From assembly GCA_038040195.1 (NCBI GenBank), contig JBBPIR010000001.1, positions 62,001 to 126,000 on the forward strand: DNA of 64,000 nucleotides. Direction: 5' to 3'. The stretch's first letter is position 1, and every line of letters begins with the position of its first letter. The DNA comes from Chloroflexota bacterium. Lineage in GTDB: Bacteria > Chloroflexota > Limnocylindria > QHBO01. Position numbers and translations under genes: made by a program. The notes beneath the pieces are model-generated. The model was given only the letters and a program-made list of their open reading frames with translations, was not told where the DNA came from and searched no databases. This document shows, piece by piece, positions 15,770 to 24,194 of the stretch.

Positions 15770-16219
15770 TTACCGATCCGGAACGGCCGCCTGAGCCCTC
15801 GCCGAAGCCGGGGCTGGCAGGGATCCGCCATTCGCGGTTCCGACCTCGCCCTTGGTCCACGGCTCGGCCCACGAATAGCGGTGGCTGGTCTGTTCAAGCG
15901 CCTTCAGGACGTCCGCGCGGGCGAGATCCAGCTGGGCGCTCATCTTTCGGGCGTGGGGCCAATCCCCTTCGGGCATCTCGAGTTCCGCGCTGACGGCAGC
16001 GCGGGCACGGCGATAGGCCTGGATGGCGTCGTTCGCGGTGCGGGTGATCTGGTTCGTGGCCTCGCGCAGCATTCGCAGCCGCTCTTCGGGCCGCTGCTCT
16101 TCGGCCAGGCGGCGATCGAGGATCTCGATCAGATCACCAATGGTCCCCGGGGCGCGCTGGAGGAGTTGGAGATCGGGCACGCGGCGGCCCAGGCGGGTGT
16201 GCGCTGGCCTTATCGGCAC
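15770..16219 (-). CDS. Hypothetical helical protein
   Basis: A 149-aa protein without a recognised family. Residues ~25-115 are strongly helical and charged (IEILDRRLAEEQRPEERLRM; NQITRTANDAIQAYRRARAA), with an Ala/Pro-rich tail. The GTG start at 16219 has no ribosome-binding site of its own; the good GGAAGGAG box sits before an overlapping 8-codon ORF (16210-16236) in another frame. Either translation is coupled to that mini-ORF or a frameshift separates the true start. The 196 bp upstream hold two GC hairpins and no gene. Confidence 0.45.
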   Translation of the reverse strand: MPIRPAHTRLGRRVPDLQLLQRAPGTIGDLIEILDRRLAEEQRPEERLRMLREATNQITRTANDAIQAYRRARAAVSAELEMPEGDWPHARKMSAQLDLARADVLKALEQTSHRYSWAEPWTKGEVGTANGGSLPAPASARAQAAVPDR

Positions 16220-16415
16220 CGCGGGCTCCGGATCATGAAGACACTCCTTCCGCGCGGCCTCAGCGACCGGGTCTCGCCGGACCTAGAAAGGAGTGATCGG
16301 AGGAGCCGCGATGCGAATGCCCCTGACTCGGGGCTCCTAAGGATACCACCCAGGTGTAGGCGCCCGGGGACGGACCCCGGACGCCCGCTACGTGGGCGTG
16401 ATCTGGTTGGTCGCC

Positions 16416-17231
16416 TCAGTGCTGGATGTCGATCACCAGCCGGCTGGGATCGAGCAGGGTGAAGGCCCGCAGGCAATCTCCGCTGTTGACGCCGAGGAAC
16501 CAGTTGTGGGTGGCCTCGAAGTCTCCGTACTCGACGAACTGGACGATCTGCGCGTAGCCGGGCTCGAAGTTGGTCGGGCCCTGGTACGGCTGCTCGCCGG
16601 TTTCGGTGTCGTACTTGGTGGCGCCGCCCAGGGTGATTCGATACACCACGGAGCCGTTGACCTCTATCGGAAGACCGCTCGGGTTCTGAACGTACGGCGG
16701 CTGAGCGAGGTCGAGCTCCAGGTTCGGCGTTCCGCCGTCGTACTCGAACACGATCCGGTCGTACCCATCGTGGGTTCCCACCCGAATGTCCTGCGTGATC
16801 AACGGGTGGAAGTCGCTGCCGACCGCATCGAGCGTAATCGGGAGGTCGCAGGTGAACGGCGGTTCCACGCCCGTGGACGGCTCCGCGGACGGTTCGACAG
16901 ATGGGGACGGCTGTGCGGAGGGCTCACCCGAAGCGGATGGATCGACCGATGCCGGCGCGGAGGCGCTGGCGCTGGGTCCAGGGCCTCCCACCAGCGGGCC
17001 TCCGGCTCCCAGCTGGAGACCGACGATGACGGCCAGGACCACCACGGCGGCCACGGCTGCAACGGTGAAGAATCGGTTCACGAATGGATTCCTCCATGGT
17101 CCGAACACGGTCCGCTGGCCGGTGTGCTCGATTTCGGTGCGCACTTCGTCGTAGACGTGGTCGGGTAGGTCCGTCTGGCCCTCGCTCAGGAAGGCATCGA
17201 TGAGCCGATTGGGATCGCGGGGCGCAGTCAT
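16416..17231 (-). CDS. ECF partner membrane protein with AMIN-like domain
   Basis: A 271-aa protein: ~50 cytoplasmic residues (LPDHVYDEVRTEIEHTGQR), one membrane helix (FFTVAAVAAVVVLAVIVGL), a Ser/Pro/Ala-rich linker and a C-terminal domain with VGTHDGYDRIVFEYDGGTP that matches the lipoprotein at 52070. ATGA overlap with the sigma gene supports an anti-sigma or sensor role. No zinc anti-sigma motif. Confidence 0.78.
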   Translation of the reverse strand: MTAPRDPNRLIDAFLSEGQTDLPDHVYDEVRTEIEHTGQRTVFGPWRNPFVNRFFTVAAVAAVVVLAVIVGLQLGAGGPLVGGPGPSASASAPASVDPSASGEPSAQPSPSVEPSAEPSTGVEPPFTCDLPITLDAVGSDFHPLITQDIRVGTHDGYDRIVFEYDGGTPNLELDLAQPPYVQNPSGLPIEVNGSVVYRITLGGATKYDTETGEQPYQGPTNFEPGYAQIVQFVEYGDFEATHNWFLGVNSGDCLRAFTLLDPSRLVIDIQH

Positions 17232-17788
17232 GCCGTTCGCTCCTGTGAGGGCACTCGGGCGTCAGCTTCCAGGCTGGCCCGCAGCGCGATGGTGGCGTGG
17301 TGGATGCGGGACTTCGCGGTCCCAAGTGGAATACCGAGTCGGTCGGCCACCTCGGGCACGGGCAGTCCCACGTAGTGGTGGAGGACCAGGACCGCACGCT
17401 GCTCAACGGTGAGGCGGCGGAAGGCCCGCTCCAGCTGGTCACGGTCGTGGACGGTGAGGATGTCATTCGCGTTCGAGGCCAGGTCCACGGGGAGCATCCG
17501 GATCGAGGACGACCACCGTCGTCGTCGTTTGGCCTCGGCATAGCAGGCATTGACCAGGATCCGATGGAGCCACGGCTCGAACCGATCCGGGTCGCGGAGC
17601 TGGCGGAGATCCCGCCAGGCGATGATCAGCGCGGCCTGGACGGCGTCCTGGGCGACATCGGTGTCACGAAGGATGCGGGTGGCAATCGCCATGCACCGGT
17701 CACCCGCGGTGCGCGCAAGTGCGTCGAAGGCCTCGCGGTCCCCCTGTTGCGCGGCATCGATGAGTGCGGCCCTGGGTGGTGACTGCAT
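17228..17788 (-). CDS. ECF RNA polymerase sigma factor
   Basis: A 186-aa ECF factor: region 2 with ILRDTDVAQDAVQAALIIAW and PWLHRILVNACYAEAKRRR; region 4 with RLTVEQRAVLVLHHYVGLPV and VADRLGIPLGTAKSRIHHA. First of two genes; its stop overlaps the partner start by 4 bp. It is one of three near-identical gene arrangements in a row, so it may have arisen by tandem duplication. Confidence 0.92.
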   Translation of the reverse strand: MQSPPRAALIDAAQQGDREAFDALARTAGDRCMAIATRILRDTDVAQDAVQAALIIAWRDLRQLRDPDRFEPWLHRILVNACYAEAKRRRRWSSSIRMLPVDLASNANDILTVHDRDQLERAFRRLTVEQRAVLVLHHYVGLPVPEVADRLGIPLGTAKSRIHHATIALRASLEADARVPSQERTA

Positions 17789-17942
17789 CTGTCTCTGAAG
17801 ATCATCCGGGCAGGGTCAATCGTTCAATCTGGGAGCCTACGCCTACTCGCCACGGCGGACTCCAGGCCGGCTGGGGCACGTCGCGGCACTCAATCCTCGG
17901 GAAGCGGGCAGGCCTCCCGTCCTTCCTGCAGGTAGGGAGACA

Positions 17943-17970
17943 CGCGGGCGGCCCGGCAGGGCCGCCCGCG
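17943..17970 (-). terminator. Hairpin terminator after the second ECF module
   Basis: A perfect 12-bp GC stem (CGCGGGCGGCCC) with a 4-nt loop lies 30 bp past the partner stop. The following minus-strand bases TGTCTCCC are a weak T tract. Confidence 0.6.
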
Positions 17971-17999
17971 CATCGGTTCGGTGGCTGGAATGCGAGCCG

Positions 18000-18905
18000 T
18001 TACTCGAAGGTCATCGACTCGAGGATGGCGTGCAGCTCAGCGAGGTCTTCGGCCGGCGTTTCGGCGTAGTAGTTCGCGTCCATCACGATCAGCTGTCCGT
18101 CGACGTCCAGGATCCACAGCTCGTCGATCTGGCCAGGGCCCTGGTGGTAGCGCGAGGGGCCGGTGCTCAGGGAGTCTCCCCCGCCCGCCCAGCTTGCGAA
18201 GGTGCGGTCGTCGCATTCGCTGAACACGGCGTCATCCCGCACGTGGAGGGTGATCGACTTCCCGGCGTACCCGTCCACCGTGATGTCCACCGGCGCCGAG
18301 GCATCGCGCGACGCCTGGGCCGTCAGGGCGGCCACGGCCTCATCGACCGTTGTCGCAGGGGTATCCGGCATCGTCGTTGACCATCGGCATGGGTCCCCAT
18401 ACACGTACAGCTCGCCGAAGAAAGGCCCGATCATCCCCGCACCATCCGGCGGGTCGGCGTTCTCGTTTTTGATGAGGATTCCTCCATTCGGTTGTTCGCC
18501 GTACCAGCCGGGGGCCGGGATCGTGACCGTGATCGACGGCCCGCCGGCCGGATGCGCGAGGACGAACGGGCCCAAAGGGAGGCTGCCGTCAGGCGGGGCC
18601 GACGGCGTGATCGACGGCGTGGCCGTCGGCTCCGGGGTCTCGGTCGGCTCACCGCCCGGCGCGGGCGAGCCCGGCAGCAGGTTGAAGGCGATGACCGCGA
18701 TCACCACCACGGCGGCGGCCACCAGGCCGACGCGGACGAAGTTGCTGTTCATGAATCTATCCCTCCACGCCGACCAAGCCGATCGGCGCTGTGGGGTCGC
18801 GTCGAGCTCGTCCAGCACCGCCCCCAGGACGCGATCCGCGTCCTCGTGCCGGTCTTCGTTCAGCCACGACCGAACGATGCGGGTGACGTCGCGGTCGGTG
18901 CTCAT
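18000..18905 (-). CDS. ECF partner membrane protein
   Basis: A 301-aa protein: cytoplasmic N-terminus WLNEDRHEDADRVLGAVLDE with LDATPQRR, one membrane helix (VGLVAAAVVVIAVIAFNLL), a Pro/Thr-rich linker and a ~200-residue external domain with two Cys. It overlaps its sigma factor by 4 bp. The N-terminal helix resembles those of the other two partners in this cluster. Probable anti-sigma factor, inferred from position and layout. Confidence 0.72.
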   Translation of the reverse strand: MSTDRDVTRIVRSWLNEDRHEDADRVLGAVLDELDATPQRRSAWSAWRDRFMNSNFVRVGLVAAAVVVIAVIAFNLLPGSPAPGGEPTETPEPTATPSITPSAPPDGSLPLGPFVLAHPAGGPSITVTIPAPGWYGEQPNGGILIKNENADPPDGAGMIGPFFGELYVYGDPCRWSTTMPDTPATTVDEAVAALTAQASRDASAPVDITVDGYAGKSITLHVRDDAVFSECDDRTFASWAGGGDSLSTGPSRYHQGPGQIDELWILDVDGQLIVMDANYYAETPAEDLAELHAILESMTFE

Positions 18906-19450
18906 TGAGCGGCCTCCCGTGACGTTGGGCGAGCGTCGGCGTCAAGCGCCGTGCGCATCGCACGCATCGCGTAATGCAATCGAGAGGAAACCGTCCCGAC
19001 GGGGACGCCGAGCACGTCGGCGACCTGGTCGAGCGGCAGGTCCAGGTAGTGGTGCAAGACCACCACCGATCGATGTTTCAGGGAGAGACGCCGGAAGCCG
19101 CGCTCCAGCTGGTCGCGATCGACGACCGATCTGAAGCCGTCCGCCGCCATCGGTTCGTCAACCGTAAGGAGGCGGATGTTCGGCGCCCAACGGCGGGTTC
19201 GGCGGCCCTCGGCGTAGCAGGCGCGCACGAGAAGCCGATACGACCAGGCCTCGAAGCGGGCCGGGTCGCGGAGCTGGGGAAGGTCCTGCCAGATGCTCAG
19301 CAGCGCCTGCTGCGTCGCGTCCTCGGCCAGGTCGACGTCGCTCAGGATCCTGTGCGACGTCGCCAGGAACCGATCTGAAATCGTGGCGGCCAGATCGGCG
19401 AATGCCTCCTGGTCTCCACCCTGCGCCCGTATCACGAGATCGGTATCCAT
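18902..19450 (-). CDS. ECF RNA polymerase sigma factor
   Basis: A 182-aa ECF factor: HRILSDVDLAEDATQQALLS, WSYRLLVRACYAEGRR, and region 4 RLSLKHRSVVVLHHYLDLPL with VADVLGVPVGTVSSRLHYA. I use ATG at 19450, which has GGAAGAGG just upstream; an upstream in-frame ATG at 19495 has none. A minus-strand TAGCGT box lies about 40 nt before the start. Confidence 0.92.
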   Translation of the reverse strand: MDTDLVIRAQGGDQEAFADLAATISDRFLATSHRILSDVDLAEDATQQALLSIWQDLPQLRDPARFEAWSYRLLVRACYAEGRRTRRWAPNIRLLTVDEPMAADGFRSVVDRDQLERGFRRLSLKHRSVVVLHHYLDLPLDQVADVLGVPVGTVSSRLHYAMRAMRTALDADARPTSREAAQ

Positions 19451-19541
19451 GCCCTCTTCCGCCAATGGCGTCAGTTCAGTCCCGACGCTACACACGGTAT
19501 GGGGCCGGGCGACGGAGAAATCTTCAAACGGGCGAGAAAAG

Positions 19542-19570
19542 GCCAGCCGCCGGACTGACCGGCGGCTGGC
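19542..19570 (-). terminator. Strong terminator after the third ECF module
   Basis: A perfect 12-bp stem (GCCAGCCGCCGG) with a 5-nt loop is followed on the minus strand by CCTTTTCTC. It lies 18 bp past the partner stop. Confidence 0.88.
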
Positions 19571-19588
19571 ATCGGTACGGGTGTGGTG

Positions 19589-20503
19589 TTACTCGATCTG
19601 GATCGAGTCGAGAATGGCCTCGAGCTCGGCTACTCGAGAATCCGGGACGCCCGGGCCGTGCAGGGTGGTGATGACCAGCCTGGTCCCGTTGACGTCGAGG
19701 ATCCAGACCGTAAAGACATCGTCGCCGCCAGGCGCAGACTGGACGTCCGTCCCCTGGTTCACCTGCCACAGCACCGGTTCGTCGGCAGCGCACGTGCCGA
19801 ACGTGTCCGGAGGAACGTAGTCCAGCTGCAGGCCGTCGAACCCGGCCACGTTCACGTCGGTTGGAGCCGAGAAGGTCAGCCCCGGAACGGTGCCGAGTGC
19901 CGCTGCGAGGTCTTCCACGGTTGGCCCCACTGCCGGATCGCGGAAGAGGAGCTGCGGGTCGCACGGATCCTCGTACAGGTTGTCGACGCTCATGACAGCC
20001 AGCGTGGCCTTGATGTCTTCCGTCGACCAGACCACCCAGTCGGGAGGAAACTTCTCCCACCCGGAGGGCACGGTGAAGGTCACACGGACCGGCGGAACGT
20101 GGGTAAAGACGTACGACCCCGGTGTGAGCGGGGATACGTCGAGGCCGGAGAAGTCCACGGCCGCCGCCGGGTCGGGTGTCGTGGTCGGGGCTGTGCTGGG
20201 TTCGACGCTCGGGAAGCGCGAAGACGCCGGCGGGCCGCCGACGTTGTTCCCGCCCAGGAAGAGTGCTCCGCCGATGATCACCGCGCCGATGATCACCGCG
20301 GCCACCAGGCCCCATCGGGCCGGGGTATCCATGCTGCGGTTCATGTACAGGTCCCTCATCAGTCCGGAGACCGGACCAATCTGCTTCGTAGTCGGGAGCT
20401 GGGCGCGGACGGCGTTGCGGACGACATCGGGCAAGGGGGTCAGGCCCTCGTACTCGTCGAGGTAGCCCTTGAGCTGCCCGATGAACTCTTCGTCGCGTGT
20501 CAT
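19589..20503 (-). CDS. ECF partner membrane protein
   Basis: A 304-aa protein: N-terminal YLDEYEGLTPLPDVVRNAVR then QLPTTKQ, one membrane helix (WGLVAAVIIGAVIIGGALFLG), a short Pro/Thr linker and an external domain with two Cys. Four-bp overlap with its sigma. The C-terminal strand set (WILDVNGTRLVITTLHG; LEAILDSIQIE) is similar to the partner at 18000 (WILDVDGQLIVMDANY; LHAILESMTFE), so these two are paralogues. Confidence 0.72.
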   Translation of the reverse strand: MTRDEEFIGQLKGYLDEYEGLTPLPDVVRNAVRAQLPTTKQIGPVSGLMRDLYMNRSMDTPARWGLVAAVIIGAVIIGGALFLGGNNVGGPPASSRFPSVEPSTAPTTTPDPAAAVDFSGLDVSPLTPGSYVFTHVPPVRVTFTVPSGWEKFPPDWVVWSTEDIKATLAVMSVDNLYEDPCDPQLLFRDPAVGPTVEDLAAALGTVPGLTFSAPTDVNVAGFDGLQLDYVPPDTFGTCAADEPVLWQVNQGTDVQSAPGGDDVFTVWILDVNGTRLVITTLHGPGVPDSRVAELEAILDSIQIE

Positions 20504-21048
20504 GCCGGCCCTCGCCTGGCTGGAGCCCGCGCATCGGCCTCGAGGGCCTCGCGCAGGTGCTGGAGTGCGTAGTGGAGGCGGGAGCGCGCCGTTCCGACGG
20601 GCGTCCCCATCGTCTCGGCCGCTTCCGCGGGTGTCTGGCCCAGGTAGTGCACCAGGACGACCACCGTCCGGTGCTCAACGCTGAGCCGCCGGAACGCATG
20701 GTTGAGCTGGTCCTGGGTGGCGATCTGTGAGGCGACGTCGGACACCATCGGCTGGTCGTGGAGCAGCAGTCGGAGGTTGCCGCGATGACGTCGTTCGCGG
20801 CGCGCTTCGACGAAGCACGCGTTCACGATGAGCCGGTAGGTCCAGGCCTCGAAGCGGTCGGGATCCCTCAATCGTGGCAGGTTGCGCCACGCATCGAGCA
20901 ATGCCTCCTGCGTCGCGTCCTGCGCCAGGGTCGTGTCACGCAGGATCCTGCATGCCACGGAGTGCAGACGGTCCCCGATGCGGTCGATCAACGTGTCGAA
21001 CGCCTCTTCGTCGCCGTGCATCGCCTGCTCGACGAGCCTCCGCTCCAT
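20500..21048 (-). CDS. ECF RNA polymerase sigma factor
   Basis: A 182-aa ECF factor: CRILRDTTLAQDATQEALLD, AWTYRLIVNACFVEARRERR, and region 4 RLSVEHRTVVVLVHYLGQTP with AAETMGTPVGTARSRLHYA. GAGG-rich sequence precedes ATG 21048. It heads the rightmost of three consecutive modules, divergent from the secreted protein at 21237. Confidence 0.92.
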   Translation of the reverse strand: MERRLVEQAMHGDEEAFDTLIDRIGDRLHSVACRILRDTTLAQDATQEALLDAWRNLPRLRDPDRFEAWTYRLIVNACFVEARRERRHRGNLRLLLHDQPMVSDVASQIATQDQLNHAFRRLSVEHRTVVVLVHYLGQTPAEAAETMGTPVGTARSRLHYALQHLREALEADARAPARRGPA

Positions 21049-21236
21049 CCCTCAGCCTCTAGCGTTGGTCGCTGAATGCGGCCAATCGACGAGTATGACT
21101 CTGCGTCCGGCGCCAGCGTTCAACGGAGTGATGGCGTAGGGGATCTTGACGCGATCTTCACTGCCGGCCGCGAGAGTCCGGGCTGCCAGGGAGGGCACCA
21201 ACACAAAGGCACTCCCCAACGAGGTAGCACGGAACG

Positions 21237-22016
21237 ATGTCTCAGCCATTCAAGCTCCTGGGCGGCGCGGCCGCCCTGATCACCGCCGCCCTGGTGGGCG
21301 GCACCCTCATCGGTTCTGTCCTTGCTGCGCCGGGCTCCACCGCCAGCGACGACCGGCTGCTGGCGGTCGGCGAGGACCCGTCCGGCGAAAAAGGCGAGTA
21401 CTGCCAGGTCTTCCTCGACACCTTCGCCGAGGAGCTGGGTGTGGGGACCGATGAGCTGGCACCGGCCGCCAAGGCCGCATCGATCGCCGCCATCAACCAG
21501 GCTGTCGAGAATGGCGACCTGACCGAGGAGCAGGGCGCCGCGGCCATCGAGCGGATCAACAATTGGGACGGCACCGGGTGCGCGTTCATCGGCTTCCACT
21601 TGCGGCACGGGGCGCATCACGGCGCCCGGGTCGAGTTCATGTCCGGGCTGTTCGAGTCCGCGGCCAAGTCCCTTGGCATGGAGGTCAGCGAGCTCCGCGA
21701 GGCGCTCGCGGATTCGACTCTCGAGGAGGTCGCCGAGGCCCAGGGTGTCGACTACGCCGATGTCGTCGCGGCAGCCCTGGCATCGGCCAAGGCAGATCTC
21801 GACGCAGCGGTCGAAGCCGGCACCATCACGCAGGACAAGGCCGATGCGATCTACGCGCGGCTGGAGACCTGGCTGAACGAGGGGGGCATCGGGAATTGGG
21901 GCGAGCGTGACGGCCGCCCGGGACCGGGCCGCCCGGGACCGGGTCGCCCGTTCTTCGGCCCGCCAAGCTCAACCGATGGCTCAACCGATGGCTCCGCGGA
22001 GGGAACTTCCGCCTAG
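21237..22016 (+). CDS. Secreted helical protein (DUF2680-like)
   Basis: A 259-aa exported protein. A signal peptide (LLGGAAALITAALVGGTLIG) ends near residue 31. Two related helical modules follow (LGVGTDELAPAAKAASIAAI and LGMEVSELREALADSTLEEV, each followed by an EEQ or QDKADAI helix), then a Gly/Pro/Arg-rich repeat (GRPGPGRPGPGRP) and Ser/Thr tail. No enzyme motif. The two DELxxALAx units recall DUF2680. A strong terminator follows, so the gene is monocistronic. Confidence 0.65.
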   Translation: MSQPFKLLGGAAALITAALVGGTLIGSVLAAPGSTASDDRLLAVGEDPSGEKGEYCQVFLDTFAEELGVGTDELAPAAKAASIAAINQAVENGDLTEEQGAAAIERINNWDGTGCAFIGFHLRHGAHHGARVEFMSGLFESAAKSLGMEVSELREALADSTLEEVAEAQGVDYADVVAAALASAKADLDAAVEAGTITQDKADAIYARLETWLNEGGIGNWGERDGRPGPGRPGPGRPFFGPPSSTDGSTDGSAEGTSA

Positions 22017-22039
22017 GCTCGAGCCGTCTTATTGCCTGA

Positions 22040-22069
22040 GGGCCGCCCTGGCTGTGGGGCGGCCCTTTT
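22040..22069 (+). terminator. Rho-independent terminator
   Basis: A 9-bp stem GGGCCGCCC/GGGCGGCCC with an 8-nt loop is followed by TTTT, 24 bp after the stop of the secreted protein gene. Confidence 0.9.
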
Positions 22070-22108
22070 GGTAATCGACCAGGGAGGCGCCTGGCGCCGA
22101 AGGTGGCT

Positions 22109-22163
22109 GTATCACAGCTCTTCGTGCTATCGCGCCACACGATGTCACGAAAGCTTGTGACAC
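22109..22163 (+). repeat. Intergenic hairpin repeat, copy 2
   Basis: Starts GTATCACAG, continues TTCGTGCTATCGCGCCACAC and ends ACGAAAGCTTGTGACAC. Same fold as the other copies; it lies between a terminator and the EAL gene. Confidence 0.85.
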
Positions 22164-22187
22164 GTAGCTAGCCACTCCGCAGAGGAG

Positions 22188-22256
22188 CCCGGGTCGATCC
22201 GACGGGGTCAAGCCACCGGGTCGAGCCACCGGGTCGAGCCGCCGGGGTCGAGCCGG
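22188..22256 (+). repeat. Tandem GGGTCGAGCC repeats
   Basis: Four to five imperfect ~14-bp units of the type CCACCGGGTCGAG directly follow the hairpin repeat. Non-coding. Confidence 0.7.
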
Positions 22257-22285
22257 GTACTTCTGGGTGACTCGTGTGGGGGATT

Positions 22286-22313
22286 CTGACGCAGTCCGGT
22301 GCGGCCGTACGAT
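22286..22313 (+). promoter_or_regulatory. Promoter of the EAL gene, leaderless
   Basis: CTGACG, a 16-bp spacer and TACGAT (22308-22313), ending 6 nt before ATG 22320. Confidence 0.6.
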
Positions 22314-22319
22314 CGGGCC

Positions 22320-24170
22320 ATGGCTGCGGTAACCCGTCCCCACGCGGCGCTGGCCGGGCTCGCCTTCGGCGAGACGCTGGCCGATCCAACCGGTATCCGC
22401 CGGCTGCTCCGCCACTACCTGGCGCGACCGGTGACGGCGATGTTCGTGGCCGCCCCGCTGGTGAGCGCCGTCCTGGGCCTGGGAAACTCACCGCTCCTCC
22501 TCACACTGAGCGGCCTGGCGGCCCTCCACCTCGCCACCGACCTGCTCCTGGAGCGGGCTGGTCATCCCGTCTCACCAGACCGACTCCTCCAGCTGAGCCT
22601 GATCACCTGGCCGGCGGGATTCGCCGTCATGGGCGCGGCGGGCTGGACCCCGTTGACAGGCGAATTCCACGGCGAGCTCATCGTACTGGTCGGCGTGGTG
22701 GTGGCCGGCTTCGTGGGCATCGTCACCCAGCCTGTCACCGCGGTGTTGTGGGGAGTGGCCGCCCTGGCGGCGCTGGGCCTGGGAGCCTCGCTTGAGGGAC
22801 CGGTGACCGGCGAGACGATGATCGCGGCGGCGTCCATCGCGGTCGGCACGTTCTTCGGCTCCGTGCTGGGCGCGATCCTCGAAGGGTTCCTCGACCGTCG
22901 TCGCCACCTGCTCCAGGAGATGACGCGGATTTCGTCAGGCGGCGATCCGTTCGTGATCGCGTCGTCGTTCATCGACGCCCTCACGCGCTGGACGGCCATC
23001 CGCACCGCCTCGCTGACGTGGTTCACCGAGGACGGACGCTCGGTCCTGCTCGCGATCCGGGGTGAGAATCTGCCGCCGGCACTGACCCAGGGCAACACGC
23101 TCCCCGAGCAGCGCAACGAGTACATGCGCCGGATGGCGGCCAACGGCCCGTGGATCACGGGATGGGCGGTCAGCGACGACGACGAAGCCTACTCCCGCGC
23201 CGTTGCCGCAGCGGGCATCAGCACCACGGCCTACCTCCCGATGGTGCACGAGGGCCGCCTGCTGGGCGTGCTCGGCGTGGCCCAGGGCGAGGCAACCGGC
23301 GGCCGGGCCACCATTTCCGAGGAGTTCCCGATCCTGGTCGAGGTGGCGGAGCACGCCACGACGGCCCTGGGGCCGCGACTGGCCGATTCGGAAGCGCGCG
23401 CCACCGCCTCGGAGATGCTCGACACCGTCCTGGAGCGGCGCCTGTACTGGCCGGTCTTCCAGCCCATTCGCGACCTGTCCTCCGGTGAGATCGTGGGCTA
23501 CGAGGGGCTCAGCCGCTTCGACGCCCCGGTGTCGACCGGGCATCTGTTCCACCAGGCCGTGATCATGAACCGGCTCCACGACCTGGAGGTCGCCACCCTG
23601 AAGGCAACGATCGACGCCTCGCAGTCCCTGCCGTCCGACTGCTGGCTAAGTGTCAACAGCTCCCCCCACCTGCTGACCGATACCGAAACCCTGGCCGCGA
23701 TCCTGGGCTCGACCAAGCGCCCAGTGGTGATCGAGCTGTCCGAGCACGAGCTGGTCACCGACTACGAATCGATCGCCTCGGCGCTGGAACGTCTTGGTCC
23801 GTCCTACAGCCTGGCGGTCGACGACGCGGGGGCAGGATTCGCGAGCCTGCGCCACATCCTCGAGGCGCGCCCTGCCTATGTGAAGCTGGACCTGGCGCTG
23901 GTCCAGGGGCTGGCGGAAGACGCCACCCGTCGCGCGTTGGTGGCAGCGATGGTCCACTTCGCGGCCGAAGCGGGCTTTACGCTCATCGCGGAGGGCGTGG
24001 AATCGAAGGCCGATCTCAGGGCGTTGCGGGTCCTCCGCGTGCACATGGGCCAGGGTTTCCTGCTCGGGAAGCCGGAACGGATCCGGGAAGTGGGCTTCCG
24101 CCCGACCCTGAGTGCGGCGGAGCGGCGGACCGCGACGGGGCAGCCAATGAGGACGGGCCCGCAAGGGTAG
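22320..24170 (+). CDS. Membrane GAF-EAL c-di-GMP phosphodiesterase
   Basis: A 616-aa protein: about six membrane helices in the first 190 residues, a GAF-like domain (near 205-345) and an EAL domain. The EAL active site is complete: VGYEGLSRF, WLSVNSS, VIELSEHE, LAVDDAGAGFASLRH, AYVKLDLALV, LIAEGVES and GQGFLLGKP. It should hydrolyse c-di-GMP. No GGDEF domain is present. ATG 22320 is set by the promoter spacing; GTG at 22299 is an alternative. The cyclase gene starts 25 bp downstream. Confidence 0.9.
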   Translation: MAAVTRPHAALAGLAFGETLADPTGIRRLLRHYLARPVTAMFVAAPLVSAVLGLGNSPLLLTLSGLAALHLATDLLLERAGHPVSPDRLLQLSLITWPAGFAVMGAAGWTPLTGEFHGELIVLVGVVVAGFVGIVTQPVTAVLWGVAALAALGLGASLEGPVTGETMIAAASIAVGTFFGSVLGAILEGFLDRRRHLLQEMTRISSGGDPFVIASSFIDALTRWTAIRTASLTWFTEDGRSVLLAIRGENLPPALTQGNTLPEQRNEYMRRMAANGPWITGWAVSDDDEAYSRAVAAAGISTTAYLPMVHEGRLLGVLGVAQGEATGGRATISEEFPILVEVAEHATTALGPRLADSEARATASEMLDTVLERRLYWPVFQPIRDLSSGEIVGYEGLSRFDAPVSTGHLFHQAVIMNRLHDLEVATLKATIDASQSLPSDCWLSVNSSPHLLTDTETLAAILGSTKRPVVIELSEHELVTDYESIASALERLGPSYSLAVDDAGAGFASLRHILEARPAYVKLDLALVQGLAEDATRRALVAAMVHFAAEAGFTLIAEGVESKADLRALRVLRVHMGQGFLLGKPERIREVGFRPTLSAAERRTATGQPMRTGPQG

Positions 24171-24194
24171 ACCCAGCCCGACGCGGGGCGCACC

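Noticed and set aside
16392-20572. Long plus-strand frames opposite the ECF modules
   Set aside because: Their translations show only compositional bias, while the minus strand has complete sigma regions 2 and 4 and matched partners.
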